DNA from: Montifringilla adamsi | Lineage: Eukaryota > Chordata > Aves > Passeriformes > Passeridae | Direction: 5' to 3' | Assembly (NCBI GenBank): GCA_017590115.1 | Contig: JAGGNK010012892.1 | Coordinates: forward strand, 1,962,351-2,026,350 | DNA: 64,000 bases | Shown: piece after piece, positions 11,011 through 24,900 of the stretch | Position numbering within the stretch: position 1 is the first letter of the stretch | Layout: the number at the start of each line of letters is the position of its first letter | Translations under genes and position numbers: made by a program | The notes under the pieces: generated by a model | Databases searched by the model: none | Told to the model about the DNA's origin: nothing | What the model saw: the letters and a program-made list of their open reading frames with translations, nothing else

Positions 11011-14000
11011 AAAATTGATACCGCTTGACTTGACAGCAGAAATGGCTCCAGCTGGAGGCAGTGTAGTTCCTGCTGCTGGTGAGCTGCCTTCCAGGTGTGC
11101 ATCCCTGCTGCTGAAAGGTGAGAGTTCCAAGCCTTTGAGTGCTCTGGTCATGCTGTTCTTCTATTCATGACCCTCTAAATTTCACCTCTGTTGTTGTTTC
11201 TGCTTGGTTCAAGGGTTGCTTACAGCCCACAGATGAACAGGATCCTCTTGTTTCCTTGTGAACTTAGAGTTTCACGGTCCTGAGTAAGAGGAAGTAAGGC
11301 AGCACGGGGAAGAACGTGGGTAGCCACAGCACGCTGTGGTGCTGGAGCACAGCACTGGCTCCTGCACTCCTCTCAAGACCATGGCATTTTTCCATCTGCA
11401 TTGCCTTTAATCAAAGGCACAGGAGCCATCTTCCCTGAAAATGGGTGACTGGTTTTGCTTGTTTATATGGAGTAAAACAAGGAAGAGACCTGGAAATGGG
11501 TAAAAGCAGCCTGTGCCTAGAATCTCTTGGCATCCACAAGTGGTGCATACAAATCTTGTGCAGAAATTCAGACATGTGAAAGTTGAGTATACTCCTGTTA
11601 TTGGAGATGGAATAGGAGTTCAGGGAGGAAGGGGGAGTGCTTGGAGGCTTGCTCCCTTTCTGAATCAGTGTTTGCAGAAATCACACTGCTAGCCAGCAGT
11701 GTGGTGTCTCTTCCAGCACTGCTTTTAAGGGTAATGCAAAACCCATCACCACCTAGTGCCATTGCAGAGTACAACTTGGCAACCTGCAGCATCAATGGGA
11801 GCTCCCAGCCTGTTACCAGGGACCAATATCCAAAAATACACTGAAGGCCTAAATATTCCTACACACACTGAATACCATTCAATACTTATAGTTCCAGCCT
11901 CCAAATGCAGCATTTGGGAGGAAGCTGCTGGGTTCATTTTCTCAAGACAGGAAAAACATATTTCCAAACAGGTTTTAGCCCAGCCTGTTCAGTCTGCCCC
12001 GAACAGATTCCCAGAAAAGTTGCATCATGACATCTCCTGCTGGACTTAAAGCAAAAGCCATGCACTCATAATGTTCCCTGCCTTGGAAGGACACAGTATA
12101 GGAAGCAGACAGGTGCAGGACCAGCTGCATAGCAGAATTTTGCTTTTACTTTCTTTAATAAATGCCACAATAGTGGTAAGAAGGGGAAAGAACAGATCAG
12201 TCCTAACAACCTTTTTGATATTTGGCTCAGATTATCAACATGAAGAGAGGAAAACTATTTTTCAAAGTATATACACTGAAATGCTTCTGCCACTGAGCGC
12301 TCATTAGTAGGATATGCAGAAGAAGCCCTCACAACAGTATTGATTTCAGACAGTGAAGAGCTAGTAGACTATCTTTCCTTGAAACTAATACCAAACGAAA
12401 AGAAGGGAAGGTCTTTCATAAGCATTAGATTAAAATGGAACAAGATCATTACTAGTTTATCAGATTAATTGGTGGACTTTGCCCCACATGCTTCAGATAT
12501 AAGTGGAAATACCTGGCTTCAGGGGCATGGTGGGGTTGGGGGATGTTCAGATACCTTGCTGCTCTCTTGAAACATGGACATTTGTTCTGTGCTCTCACAC
12601 TTCTCTCTGATAGAAACTGTGTGGATGACTCATTTTCTAAAGAAGTTCAAGGCCCTGGAGAAACATTCTGGAATCTTGATTTTGGAGGAAATATATCATT
12701 CTGTTTTCTGTTGAAGTACACCAGAACAGGAGTCTTTGAGAAACAGTGAAAAGGTGGTGATTTATTACTGTGGTGAAACAGGCTGAAGTCCAGTCTCCAA
12801 TACTTCTTGCACAGGAATTCATAATGGATTAAGTCACTGTTAGTCACTACATTAAGTGCTTTGCTATTTTTTTTTTCTTTATAAAAATGTGCCCCTGCTT
12901 TTATTGTTTCCTAAATAGCATTAAATATATCCAGTTAAGTTTGTATTAATGATGTATGCTTTTTTGTAATCTCTTCAATTCAACTATAGTATTTAAAGAA
13001 GCTAGGGAATGATCTTGGGCATTGCAACAGGAAAACACAGACATTGAAATTGTGCAAGAGAAGATAAGGCGAAGCCAGTCATTCCACAGTTCTTTTGTAG
13101 AGCCAAGAACAATAATTGGTCTATTTTAAAAAGAAAGATGCACCTGTAAAGATATTCTGCTTGGCAAGATCAGTAATATTTCAGTTATGAAATGTCACAT
13201 CAGCTTGGTGGCCATGTTCAGAGGTGTATACAATGTTCTGTTGAGTGCTATGGGTGCACCCAAAACTTCACACTCTAGTCTAGGCATATCACTCACACTT
13301 TTAAGCCCCTTGATCATTGATTTTCTTTACAGTATTTTGTCTTAACTCAGAAAAGCAAATACAAAGATATTAAGGAAGTTGTTCAAGTAATCTATGATTT
13401 ATACTTTGCCCTTTATTGATGATTACTCTATACATAACCATTGTTACAGCAGAAATTAAGAAAAAGCATGTACTTTCCTGTAATTAATTGAGTAGTTATA
13501 TATAGTTGTGCTGCATGTTGGATATCATGTATACAGGATATTATTCAGTCTCTACACTCAAGACTATAATCCCTTCAAATCTGACAGGAAAGGACATTCA
13601 GAGACAAAACTGAAGAGGAAATAGCAATTCAATAAATATCAATCACTTTTCCAAGTCAGTGCTAAAGTGTTAGCACAGTACATTAGTACAGTATTAAGGG
13701 AAACAGTGCAGTTAAAGTGGCTGAGAAACACTCCCAAGTCTGTTCCAGTGTCTTCCTAATGAGTGGAGGGCTGAGGATGTAGAAGGTATTCTCAAAACCT
13801 GCTTCCTGTTGAAGGAAAATTGCCTTGGCACAGGATCTCTGCAAGACAGCTGCAGGCTGCTCCCTTGGGAAGCCCTTCTAGGCTCCACCAACAGAGTGGA
13901 GCCAAGGATAAAGGCTGGAGGAGCATGCTGAGAACTCAAACTTTGCACCACTGCAGATGTTTGGAGTGGCACTATAATCCTCTTGCACAGGCTGGAATGT

Positions 14001-14408
14001 GACCCAGGTTTTGAACTGTCTAAATTGCATTACAGTTGTGGCATAGAGATAATCAGGTGGACAAGATAACATTTTAGCATTGGTCCTTTCCCCACCCCCA
14101 CCAACACCCTGACTCAGTGAGGTCCATGTGGAGTCTGTGTGATGGGTCACTCCTCACAGAAGAGAACTGGAAAGAGATCCAAGCTGCAGTTGACTAAAAT
14201 TGGTCAACAGGGTGTCACAGACCTATAGGGTGGGGGTTTTCAAAAGCAAAGTACAGACGGTTGATGTCTTTGGTCTAAGGGGAAAAAGTCTCTTCTTCCC
14301 ACAGAATACTGGTATGTATTCTCTTTCTTCCACTGAACAGTTTCTGATGCAAGAGTAGTTATGCGCGTAGCTCAATACTATGTTTGTTCCTTTTCCTTTT
14401 CCCCACAG
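11011..14408. other. Unassigned AT-rich DNA
   Basis: No gene or named repeat. Frames of 60-97 codons occur on both strands (for example 11756-12049 plus, 11746-11967 minus) and overlap one another. Confidence 0.55.
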
Positions 14409-14487
14409 GATGGATTGTAGTTTTTGTATCTACAAGAAATACCCAGATCTAGACTTCAAGAAAATCTCAATCACACATTTTCAGTAG
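14409..14487 (+). other. Possible terminal exon
   Basis: A strong 3' splice-acceptor-like sequence, a pyrimidine run ending in CCCCACAG, lies immediately before 14409. One nucleotide in, an ATG at 14410 opens a 25-codon frame ending with TAG at 14485-14487. A canonical AATAAA polyadenylation signal follows at 14668-14673. The three signals in order would suit the last exon of a spliced transcript. Each is individually common in AT-rich DNA, and the short peptide matches nothing I know, so this is a weak candidate. Confidence 0.15.
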
Positions 14488-16740
14488 CCTAAATCACACT
14501 GCACTTTGTTCAGCACATTTAAGTCTAGATGTCAAATTAGGCATGAAACCCTTCATGTTAATATTCAATTTACTAGCAGCTAATTTTTATTACTTTAAGC
14601 TTTACTTGTATTTTTATGATTAGGCTAGTATAAAGCTCTCAGAGATAAAAAAAAAAAAATCCCAAGGAATAAAAATTGGTGATATTTATGGGGTTTTTGA
14701 ATTGGTACTTTAAGCCCAAGAAGCTTATGAGATATGACTGGAATCTATAAAATATTGGTCTACAATAAACCAATCAGACTCTATTTGCTTTTTTATACTT
14801 AAGACATGGCATATACATAATCACTAATATATGAGAAATGTACCCATATAATCCTAAATTTAAACTTTTCCTGGATAATATTTAGAGTTAAACTGTGTAT
14901 GACATTTAACTAAACTGGCAGCTTTTCAGCATGCCATATTTTTGAGAACACAAAGTAAAAAATGTAAACATTTCAAGGAATGTCAATGGCTAGTTTTAAT
15001 TTAACATATCATTTTTCATACAGCAACTGAAAAAAAAATGATGTTTACTTTTTTATTGTTAGTATTGCTTAGGCTTTGTGAAAGAGTCTAATGAAAATGT
15101 TCTTTTTTTCATAATGCATCAGAATGTTCTGAGTTAATAGGTCAAAATATCTGCTCTGAAATGTCAGTCAAAAATTGCTGACACAATTTAAAACTTGTGG
15201 ATTTTATGCGTTATCAAGTGTATCTCAAAAGTAATTTTCACAAAACCCTCCTTTTTCTACAGATTAGAAGCAGTACTTTGCATGTCCTTGAAAGCTTTTT
15301 TCCCTGCTGCTAAAGTACATTCTGCCTTGTTCACCTAAAATGAGGCAAAACTGAATTTATGCCAAATAATTGGCATGCATTGACAAAGACTTCAACTAAT
15401 TGGAAAGAATTCAAAGATTTTTCTGCCATGAAGTAATTTTAAAAATAGAGAGTTTGTCACACATATTTGGACAGACAGTAGTAGTAACACTTTACTTGAA
15501 TATGTTCATTCAAATGCATATTCAAAGCAGGGAAACTGGAACAATTTTACATCCTTTTTGCAGGCATTTTGCATAATTTATGTTAAATTGAGTTGGAGAG
15601 TGGGCAGGTCTGGATTAGACTTTGAATAGTTTGCAATCAGGTACAAGATGAAAGGGGAGTCAAGTGTAAAAGAATTTGCATTTTGGGTGGTTTGGAGGCT
15701 ACAAATTCTACAGTGTGGAACTTAAATTCAGAGGGTCAAGGTAGGGCAAAGGACTGTCCAATGTAAGTTGGTCTGAAGAAATTTTATATTTTATTTACTT
15801 TGAGTAAGGTATCAGTGTTCCTCATGTGATTGCTATCTAACTCAAGGATTTTTGTTTTTTTTGCTGTAAACTTTGACACTCATGCATCTGAAGGAAAAGA
15901 GAAATTTCATCAATGATGTTTCTCAGTTTCAAAGGAAACATGAAATCAGTTACCATGCACAGATAAAAATGAAGGTTGAAAAGGATTACAACTGCTTTGC
16001 AAAATGTGGACAAATACTGAACGACCAAGTCATTAAGGGATCTGTTATAGAATTAGAGACCCTTGCAGAACAATCAGACCAGACTGGATCCTGCTGTATG
16101 GATCAGATTTAGTTGTAAGCTTGTGGCTAAAGTGAAAAGTTGTCCTCATTCAGACAAATAGTGTGATAGCAGAGGTAGGTGACAGCAAAGTTGTCACCAA
16201 AATTTTTTTATGCCGAGATTTTTATTTTTGACTCAATAAAAACAGTCCTTGCACTGCTCATTTTGGGAATTTAACATTTTCTTTTACCTTGGAGTGAGAC
16301 AGCTGAGACTTGACTCAAACATGGTGAAAACAGTAAAAGTCAGACTCCAGTACAGGATATTTCAAAGTAGAATTCAAGCTTAAAAGAACCAGAAAAAAGA
16401 TAATGTTCCTTTAGACAAAAAGTTATGTAACAAGTTTTAAGTTTGAGGCTGAGAAATGACCATGCCATCATACTTAAAGAAATGAAATGGCCTTCGTCCT
16501 TTATATGTGCATGTCATATCCTATAGAAGAGAAACTTGCTGGTTTTCTCCTCCCAGGAAAAAATCCCAGCATGGCATCCATTTAACTGGATACACAGAAT
16601 TTTTCAGAAACCTGCACTCAGCCTACCAAGATGACTGGTGCTGTCTCCTGGAACAAAATGGGTATAATTCTTGAACAACTGGCCAACTTCTAACATGGGT
16701 GAGTGCTGAGCATAGAGGGTTTATGTCACAGAAGCCAGAA
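14488..16740. other. Unassigned AT-rich DNA
   Basis: No gene. The part from about 14850 to 15620 is rich in A/T motifs and has the look of vertebrate conserved non-coding DNA, an impression that only alignment can test. It includes the everted repeat ATGCCAAATAATTGGCAT at 15359-15376. A 79-codon plus-strand frame at 15873-16112 is polar and protein-like in composition, but no splice sites or homology support it. Confidence 0.5.
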
Positions 16741-16972
16741 ACACAGTGTGGGAAGGAGCACTGTACAGTACCACATCGTGCTTCCATCCTGTGAAACTGT
16801 GAGGGCAGAATTCCTGAAACTAGGAATACATTTTCATCTTTTTTATTGCAGGATACAGAAGTGTTTAATTGTTGGAAATCTGTCCACTCAGTTCCAAAGA
16901 CAAGAAATAATGGCATCAAGTTTTCCACAAGGGAAACCTTATTTCTCTTTCCAAAAGCTCATAGTCCCTTGA
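16741..16972 (+). repeat. Dispersed repeat, copy B
   Basis: Second copy of the repeat described at 10773-11010, same orientation, about 6 kb away. It shares the ordered blocks around GTGAAACTGTGAG, AGAAGTGTTTAATTG, TTTTCCACAAGG and ATAGTCCCTTGA. Small indels separate the two, for example an extra T-rich stretch before the GCAGGATACAG block. The family is not recognised. Confidence 0.8.
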
Positions 16973-18829
16973 AGCAGGAAGATATGCCAGAAGTAAACAA
17001 TCTGAAGTTAAAGGCATTAATAGAAAAAGACTCTGCTTTGATTTTCATGTTCTCAAGAGGAAGAAGGAACATGGGATCTGCTTAAAGATCTCATTAACTG
17101 TTAATTGTTGCCTGATAAAGCCAACACCTCTATGTGATATTCCAGGCTGAGTTATTTTAGAAAATTTTGGTTAATCTCACTCAAAAGAAAATATAACCTG
17201 TATGCCAAGTAGTAAATACTGTCAATTGCTTGTGATAGATAAAGAAGGAAAGGATTTATGCATTGTTCATTATTATTGGAAGTCTTAACTCTTTTAAGTT
17301 ACTAAACCTCTGGATAAACTTAATCTGTAATCTGGCAGATGTGGAGAGGAAGCAGGGCAGTTTTGGTATTCTTGACATAAAAAGAGCTCCTGTTTATGGA
17401 AGATAAAAAAATATATAAATACCTGTCTGTGATACAGAAAAGGTTAATATTAATGAACTTGAGCTGTAACAGAATTAAGTATAGGCTCATCAGTTTAATA
17501 ATGAAGTGTTTATAGAGTGTATCATTTTGGGAGCAGCACCAGGAGAAAAATGTGACTTAAACACAACCTTTTTGCTGTATTTCAGTTGCCGGAACAACAG
17601 AGTAATTTATTCCATCCCTCTCTTAAGTTTAGCACACTCTCCATCATAAATCTGGCCACATCTGTTGGCTGGCACACAGGGACACTTTGTCAGGCCTGAA
17701 AAATGCCAGCTTCTTTTGTGCAGGTATATGGAGCATGCTGCCTTTTCTCTCTACTACTGTGCCTGTAGTCACAACCCCCAGGGGCCAGCTAAATGGACTA
17801 TATTTCCTGCTGCTTTCATGTATGGAAGCATGTGACTTAAAGAGATAAGCAAACTTTCACAATACTTTTCTAACAAAATACCCTGGTGTTTTTAAGTGTT
17901 GGGCAACTATACTGCCATTTTTCTTCCCTAATTTAAACAAGAGATCATATTTGTAACTGTAAGATGATATTTGAGAAGAGGGAATGTTCTATGCAGCAGC
18001 CAGCTAAGCTGCTCACACCTTTATTTCAAGTGGGAGAAGAGCTATTTTCCAGCTTGTGACTGAATTTCCAGTCCCATTGCCAGTGATTCCCATTTCTGAA
18101 TCATCTTTGTCAGGAAAAGACTTCATTTGCTGAATCAATTTGTACTGCGCTAAATCTATATTGAGTATTGTTCAAGCAGGCAGCATTATTATATACATTC
18201 CTGTGCAATTAGCTGAAACATGGAGGCTATCACATTTAAAAGGAAAAAAGTACAATAATTTCTTCTTAACAAATCAATTAGTTTGTTGAACAATGAAGGA
18301 GCATCATGATGTTTCTTTGGATTTTGCCATCTACCTTTGTACCTACACCTGTTCTTTACACGAGAATAATGACGTATCAGATTAAAAAAAAAAAAAGTAA
18401 TTTTAAAATTACACACTGTATTTTAAAATTGGAATGAGTTTGCATTGTGTCAAAGTCAAGGGTCTAAATCACAGTCGAAGAAGTTGCCTTTCCAACTCCC
18501 ATTTAGTTCTTTTTGCTTATACATTTTATTATAACATTATATATTTTATCGCTGTTTCATTCTGTTTGGTGGATTGAGCTTGCCTATTAAAGAGCCATTT
18601 CCCATCGTGACCTGTATTTTTATTAGTGTGGTCTTGTCAGATGCTGCCTAAAATACAGAATTATTTGTGGACTGCCTCCCTTGAAGTCAGTAGAATGCGG
18701 AATTATTACCCAGACTTCCTCAAATGAACCAAACATCAGAGCAGCTCATTGTCTCAGGTAGTGCAGAGTTTTTTCAAAGCATAGATTGGCACTTTCAAAG
18801 TATGAAAAGGTTCTCCTGTGGCTTGTCTG
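16973..18829. other. Unassigned AT-rich DNA
   Basis: Nothing recognised. A12 lies near 18385. Open frames stay at or below about 75 codons. Confidence 0.55.
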
Positions 18830-18900
18830 CAATTCTGCTGATTGATTTTGGACTCTATGATCTTGAAGATCTTTTCCAGAATAAATGATTCTCTGATATG
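18830..18900 (+). mobile_element. CR1 LINE 3'-end fragment
   Basis: The stretch with GGACTCTATGATCTTGAAG, then ATCTTTTCCAGAATAAATG and ATTCTCTGAT matches the final part of the avian CR1 3' untranslated region, where GGACT.GATGATCTT is followed by TCTTTTCCAACCTAAATGATTCTATGAT. Only about 70 bp is recognisable. Severe 5' truncation of this kind is normal for CR1, which inserts by target-primed reverse transcription. Several substitutions indicate an old copy. Confidence 0.75.
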
Positions 18901-21900
18901 CTCATGTCCTCACTGGACACCTGGAATAAGTAGAGGATCAGCCATAGACACTGTACATTGAGTGGCAGTGAGTTTTATAATATTTTTTAGGGTGGAATTG
19001 TGTTGCCATGACTGACACCATCCTTTCTGGTTTGTTTCTTTCCAGGAGACAGGTAATCTTATACTTCATTCACTTGATTCCATACAGCTGCTGCCAGGGG
19101 TGAGGCAAGTGCAAACAAACAAATTACATTTTCCTTATGGATTTCACAGAACACAGAATGATGCAAGAGTCCACAGTATGGGGGGTGAACTGTGCCACAT
19201 GAATCAAAGTTTTGCATAGCAATATAAGGATGAAAACTAAGCTGCTGCCAGCCACATGAATCATGAGTTTTCTAACCTCTTGAAGTGGGATTCTGAAACT
19301 GTAATGAGACAGATAGCCTTTATATTTCTTACAGTAAAGGAAAGAATTCTTGAGAAGCTGTCTCTTACAGGAATGAAACATGAAACAGGAAACATTACCA
19401 GCGTCTTTTTACATACAAACAAAGCAGGGGCACTAGGGTTTTTTTTTCAACGTGTTCTTGCAAAGACACAAGAGAAAATGACATATTTGATTACACAGAC
19501 CAGATTTGACACCAGTTTTTCAACTGCTTTGTAGAATAAACTTTTTTGTGCAGGCAGCAACTGAAATAATGTTGGCATTTGTTTGCAAGGCAGAAAGAGA
19601 GCATTTGCAGGGTAAGATGTGTTTTCTCAAACAATGCAAATGAACTGCAGTTGTCTTACGATTTGCATTTTAAATGTTTGAGATTGATACTGACTGGTCC
19701 TGTTCTCTCTAACATTTCTGCTATGTTCCTCTTGATTGAAGGTCTCTGCCACACAGTAAGGGAAGAGTCCTTTCACATAACTTCATGTTCCTGAGGACAT
19801 AGTGGAGTTTGCCCAACTGCACAGAAACAATGGCTTAGATTTCTAAAGGGAAAGTACTCAATTTACATGTTGAGAAGCACATGTGACAGGATTTTCTGCA
19901 ATCTGCCAAATTCCTTGGGGACAGAAAAGCACCCAGCCAAGATGACCTCTGGTCTTCAAGACAGACTTGTCATTTTATATGTCACACAACTACCCGGCCA
20001 AAACATCCAATGAGACTACAGCAAGCTTCAGTAGTTTGGCTTCATGTTTCATTTTAATACCCAGCACATCTCCAAGATGTCTTTGAAGAATACCAACTCT
20101 ACCTGACAGATGAAAACCTGAACTCTCAGGAGCAGATCTGTTTATGGAGCAAGGACTTCAGACAAAACCCAATAAAGTTAGTGCTATGCTTCTGCTTTCT
20201 CATTTTAAAGATAGATTTCCAAAAGGTATTGCACAGCTCTTTTAAATCAACTCATACACCCACACCTTGTCACTAGTAAAGGGTTAATCATGCATCTGCA
20301 CTTTCCAGGGCTTTGCTCAGTCTGACTTTGGAAGTGGCATGTCAGGCAGCTTCATTCCACCTGCTGAATGGGGCAGATGTTGGGGGGACTGAAGTGGGCA
20401 GGTAGGAGAAATTTCTTTGCCTTCACAGAATCACAAGATCTGGTACAGTAGATCATATACTAGGTTGAAATCAAATTGTGCTATAATAACTTGATTGCTA
20501 AGAAAAATAATTACAGTATTACTAGGTGAAGAGACATGAATTAAATGAGTTAATTACATGCCCACTTACCTCTGTGTTAAGCATGATACATCAAATTTAA
20601 TTTATCTATGCTTATTATAGGCACAATATAGCTCTATGGAATACATTATAGAGTAAATTATTTTGCAATCTATTTCATGCTGTACCTTTTTAAAATTCTT
20701 CTCTCAGTCTAAATTGTTTGGATCATAAAAATCTCAAGGACAAGGAATACCAATAAATAGGACTAAACTAGAATGTGTATGTGCAGTTAAGAGTGAATAT
20801 TCAGAAACAAAAGCAGTTAATACTATTCCTCCATTAACAACTTTATGTATTATCTGAAACTGGAATTAAACAGCATCTTAACAATGAGATGCACGAATGA
20901 TATTAACTCAGAAAATTTGGTGTGCCCCAGACTAACCCACCATAAATGTAAAACATAAGAATAGGAGCACAAAATAACAGTAGTTTGTGCTGTCTCCTTA
21001 TGTGGCCTACTGGTGCAAGCATTTTTAAATTATCATATTCCGAGGCGACACTGATGAATAGACCAGTCTTTAGGTATTTCTAGGGTGTCTTGCAATCATT
21101 CCACCACTTAGGAATCAGGCAGTATCACTGATTAGTTCTACTGATTAGTTCTTCTGCCTCCCTTCCCTGGAGTTTGGTAATTCCTTGAGCTTGTTTTCAA
21201 AACTGAAATGGTTTGAGAGCAGGCTTGGCTCTCAAATCCATACGAAATATCAGTTTCTGTATCCCAGTGACATGGTTTCCCCTCATGACTGCTGCACTCT
21301 TAATGACACCACTCATTGCTCTTGATAGTGAAGAGTATGTTGCATTGGGATTTTAACTTCACTGTTTCCTTGTTATTTTACAGAATGTTGGTATAAATAA
21401 TAAAAAAAACTTCTCATGTATGATTTAAGTGGTTAAATTGATGGATTCCATTCCTTTTTTCTGATTGTTACAGAAATTGCATTTGTTTAAAGTGTTTGAA
21501 CTGAGGTATAAAGCATAATCATCTCACAGTTTGGGGGAAATACCACATTATGAAAAGCAGAAATATATTGAGTTCTACAGTTACACTGAGAAAACCTTTT
21601 TTTAAGCAAGCTTTACATTTCCACTTGTCATTTTTTCCAGTGATATTAAATAATACACTGAAGTCCCTGTAAAGTCCTGCCAGAGAGAGAGAACTTCTGG
21701 ATTTCTACAGCACTGTGAGATTTCACTGCATGCTGTGTCTATCCTGTGGACAGATCAGTTTGAGCATGTACCACATTTTGCTTCAAACCAGCATAAAAAT
21801 TAATGAAAGAGATAGCGGCCTTCAATTTTCAGGAGGCTGGTGTAGTTTTTGGAATACCCCTGGGTCACCATATGCATTTCCACGCAGTGTCTAAACAAGG

Positions 21901-24900
21901 TTCTATTTAGTCCTCTGTTACAGCTGTTTCTCATTGTCATCTTGCAGATGCTATCTTGCTTACAAGGCAGCTCAGTTAAAAAGCTGTGTTGACTCATAAG
22001 ACCAAGATGTACAACATCCAGTTTGATGGAAAAGTGCATAACCCCTTTATCATCCACAGGGCAAAAAGCTTGCAGGGGGAGAAGATTCTAGGTCCAGAAG
22101 TAGTGTCAAAGCTCCCTTTTTCTGTGAAGCATGGTTGACTATTAAAAGCCAAAAAAATGTGCTTATTCATCTTAATATTATGGAAAATCCTGGTGACTCA
22201 CTGCATGGGCGAGAGAAGTGGTTTAGTTTAGTTATTACTGTTTGTAATTGAGTTCTCTGTTAAGATGGAAACAAAACAGAAATAATACAGAAGATTCCCT
22301 AAGTGTTCAGGAGTTAAGGAGCTGGAGAGTATTTACAGGCACATCCCTGTACCAGTCAGCTCTTAACACTGAATAAATGTGCCTAAGACAAAAAGAAGGA
22401 GGAAAAATCAGAAAAAAAAGAAAAGAGAGGAAATCTCAGTCTTTCCCTATCCTCTCTAGAGCCAGGAGTTGGAACAATGGAATTTCCCTAGTGGGGAAAC
22501 AAAGACATGATGTCTAATTGCTAGGACATAAAGACTCAGAGGGAGAGCATGCAGTGGCCAGGAGAGCGGAAGAGCACTGACCCAAACGGTCAGAAAGACA
22601 GGGAAGGAATCTCAGTTCAGAGCATGCACAAACAGTTCAAGAATCCAAGCACAGCCAAAAGAAGGCTCAGGAGTATTGAGGCAAAGCAAGCGGACAAGTA
22701 GTTGCTAGTCTTGTTTTTATACATTTGTCTATGTGAATGCACACAGATATTCTCCAGCTGACTAAGGAAAGCCAAAACTTTTTAATCTAATTTCCTTTTG
22801 TCTTCAATCCATATGTACTCCTATAAATACTGAGATCTCAGGGCAGACTTGCTCAAACTTTCAGGGAACAGGGAGAACAAGCCTGGATAACGTAAATCTA
22901 GGACAGGGCATACAATTCTGAGGACTTTAAAAAACAGGGAACTCATTGCCTCCAGTGCATGCTACAGGAAAAGCAGGAGCTGAAAGCTATTATTGAGAAA
23001 GCACTTGGCTGTTGGAATGGCTCCTATACAGAGCAGTCTCACAATTCCAGCCAGTGGGAGCCCTACAAGCCAGTGGAAGAGGACAGAGTTTGTATCAGGA
23101 GATAAGAAAAAGATTTATTCTCAGTAAAGGATTTGCTGAACACTGTTTTTCCTGTTATTCCCAAACCTGACTTCTCCTGAAACTTGAGAACTCTTGATTC
23201 ATGTCAATAATCTTCAAATCAGTTGCCAGTTCCTTCCTGGGGAAAGCAAGCCCCTCCTCAGGGAGTAGAAGTTTCTTTTCTACTTGATAAATTTCTGCTA
23301 TGCACATGACTCAAGTGCAAATTCACTTTTTCTCCTCTGAACACCCCAATATTTAGACTTCAGCATTTGAGGGAATAAATGTAGGTTCTCAGCTTTACTT
23401 TCAGTTTTTTAAGGCCAACATACAATATAGCATGGAGAATACCAAATCCCAGAAAAAGCATAAAACTAAAAGGTATCAGAAAAAAAACTATGTAAGTCTT
23501 TCTGAAATTATAATATTTGATTTAGAAGGACATCCTTGAGTCAGGAGGACACACAAGGGTACTGGTGGTGTAGAGTCAAATCATACACGCTTTTAATAAG
23601 GAAGTAATTATATGGGGGGTTTTTTTTCAGAGCACTTTATAAACACTAATTATGATTTGTTCCTAAATTTTCCAGGTGAATAAACAGAACTAGGAACTGA
23701 TTAGACAGTTTGCTAACCTCTGTGAATGAGTCAGCAACAAGCTTAGCAGCAGGTCTTTTGAATTTTTATTGATTATTGCCCTGCTTAAAACCTTACTCAG
23801 TGTGGAGGACACTGAATACCTATTAGGCAAAGGAAAGTTGCTTTAAAAAACTTATTGGAAAGGTACTGACCAGTTTAGATAAGGGTGCAAGCCTTCTGTA
23901 CCTTCAGTTTTTATTTTAAATTTCCCCTTCACTCTCAGGAAGCAGAAATGAAGTTGGACTCTGTTTCATTGGAAAAGAGGAGACCTCTTTGATATGTTTA
24001 CATGCCATTAGTCACTGCATCTGGGAGGTAAGTTGCCCTTGGCTTTCTGCATCTGTCCCCAGTGTAAGCAGATAAAGACAATTCCTTTCCCAATGCCAGG
24101 ATTCCACAAGCACAAGGGCCAGCCCTCCACTTCTCTTACATTTCTCCCTTCCCTGCAATCTCTTCAAAAGATCCTGTGCGCTAGAACAGCCAAGTTAATT
24201 ATTTTAAAGGTTCCAATAGTTTATTTTTCAGAAAGATTCTCAGACGTATGAATCACCAGGAATAACCGTAGTTCAGGAAAAACTTCTGGGAGTTGGATGT
24301 AACTGCTAACACTTGGTCAGAATCAATTATATGGGACCTGGAGGCAAAGGGAAGGGGAAAAGCACGGCTTTGCAGTGCCCTTTGAGCACACAGGGAAGCC
24401 AAGGAGGCATTTTAGCTCAGCTTAGCGACAAAAAAACAACCCAAACACGAAGCAACCAAGGTCTAAGTCTTTGACCCTGATTTCAATATCTTTGTGTTAA
24501 AACAGAATTGACACGCACTAATGCTGAACCCTTCTTTGAACAAGAGTTTTGCTGAAAGGGGAAAAAGTTTGGTTATTTTGTTGCATTTTTCCTTTTCTAC
24601 TTTTGAGTGATTTTCTCAAGATTTTATAGTGGTACAAACTAAGCTTTCATCTTTAGTTATACAAACTTTATGGTTCTAATAAAAGTTCAAGCAACAAAGA
24701 GTAGTTTTAAAATTGAATAAAACCAGCAAAACTAGAACAGAATATCTGTGGCACCAAAATATGTTTCTGCACAGAACAGAGTATTCACAGGATCTGTCGT
24801 AACACTATATGGAATCAATTTCTGCCTGGCAAGGAAAATAAAAGTATAACATTTCTTGTGCGAAGATTTTTCCACATTCACTCCAATAGTGTGTGTCATT

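Noticed and set aside
15873..16112. 79-codon polar, protein-like frame
   Set aside because: Composition alone is not evidence; no acceptor, donor or homology.
19256..19534. 92-codon frame, protein-like composition
   Set aside because: No domain or exon signals; overlapped by a minus-strand frame at 19124-19381.
20425..20440. CACAGAATCACAAG, resembling an antisense CR1 end
   Set aside because: Similarity lasts only about 15 bp, too short to call.
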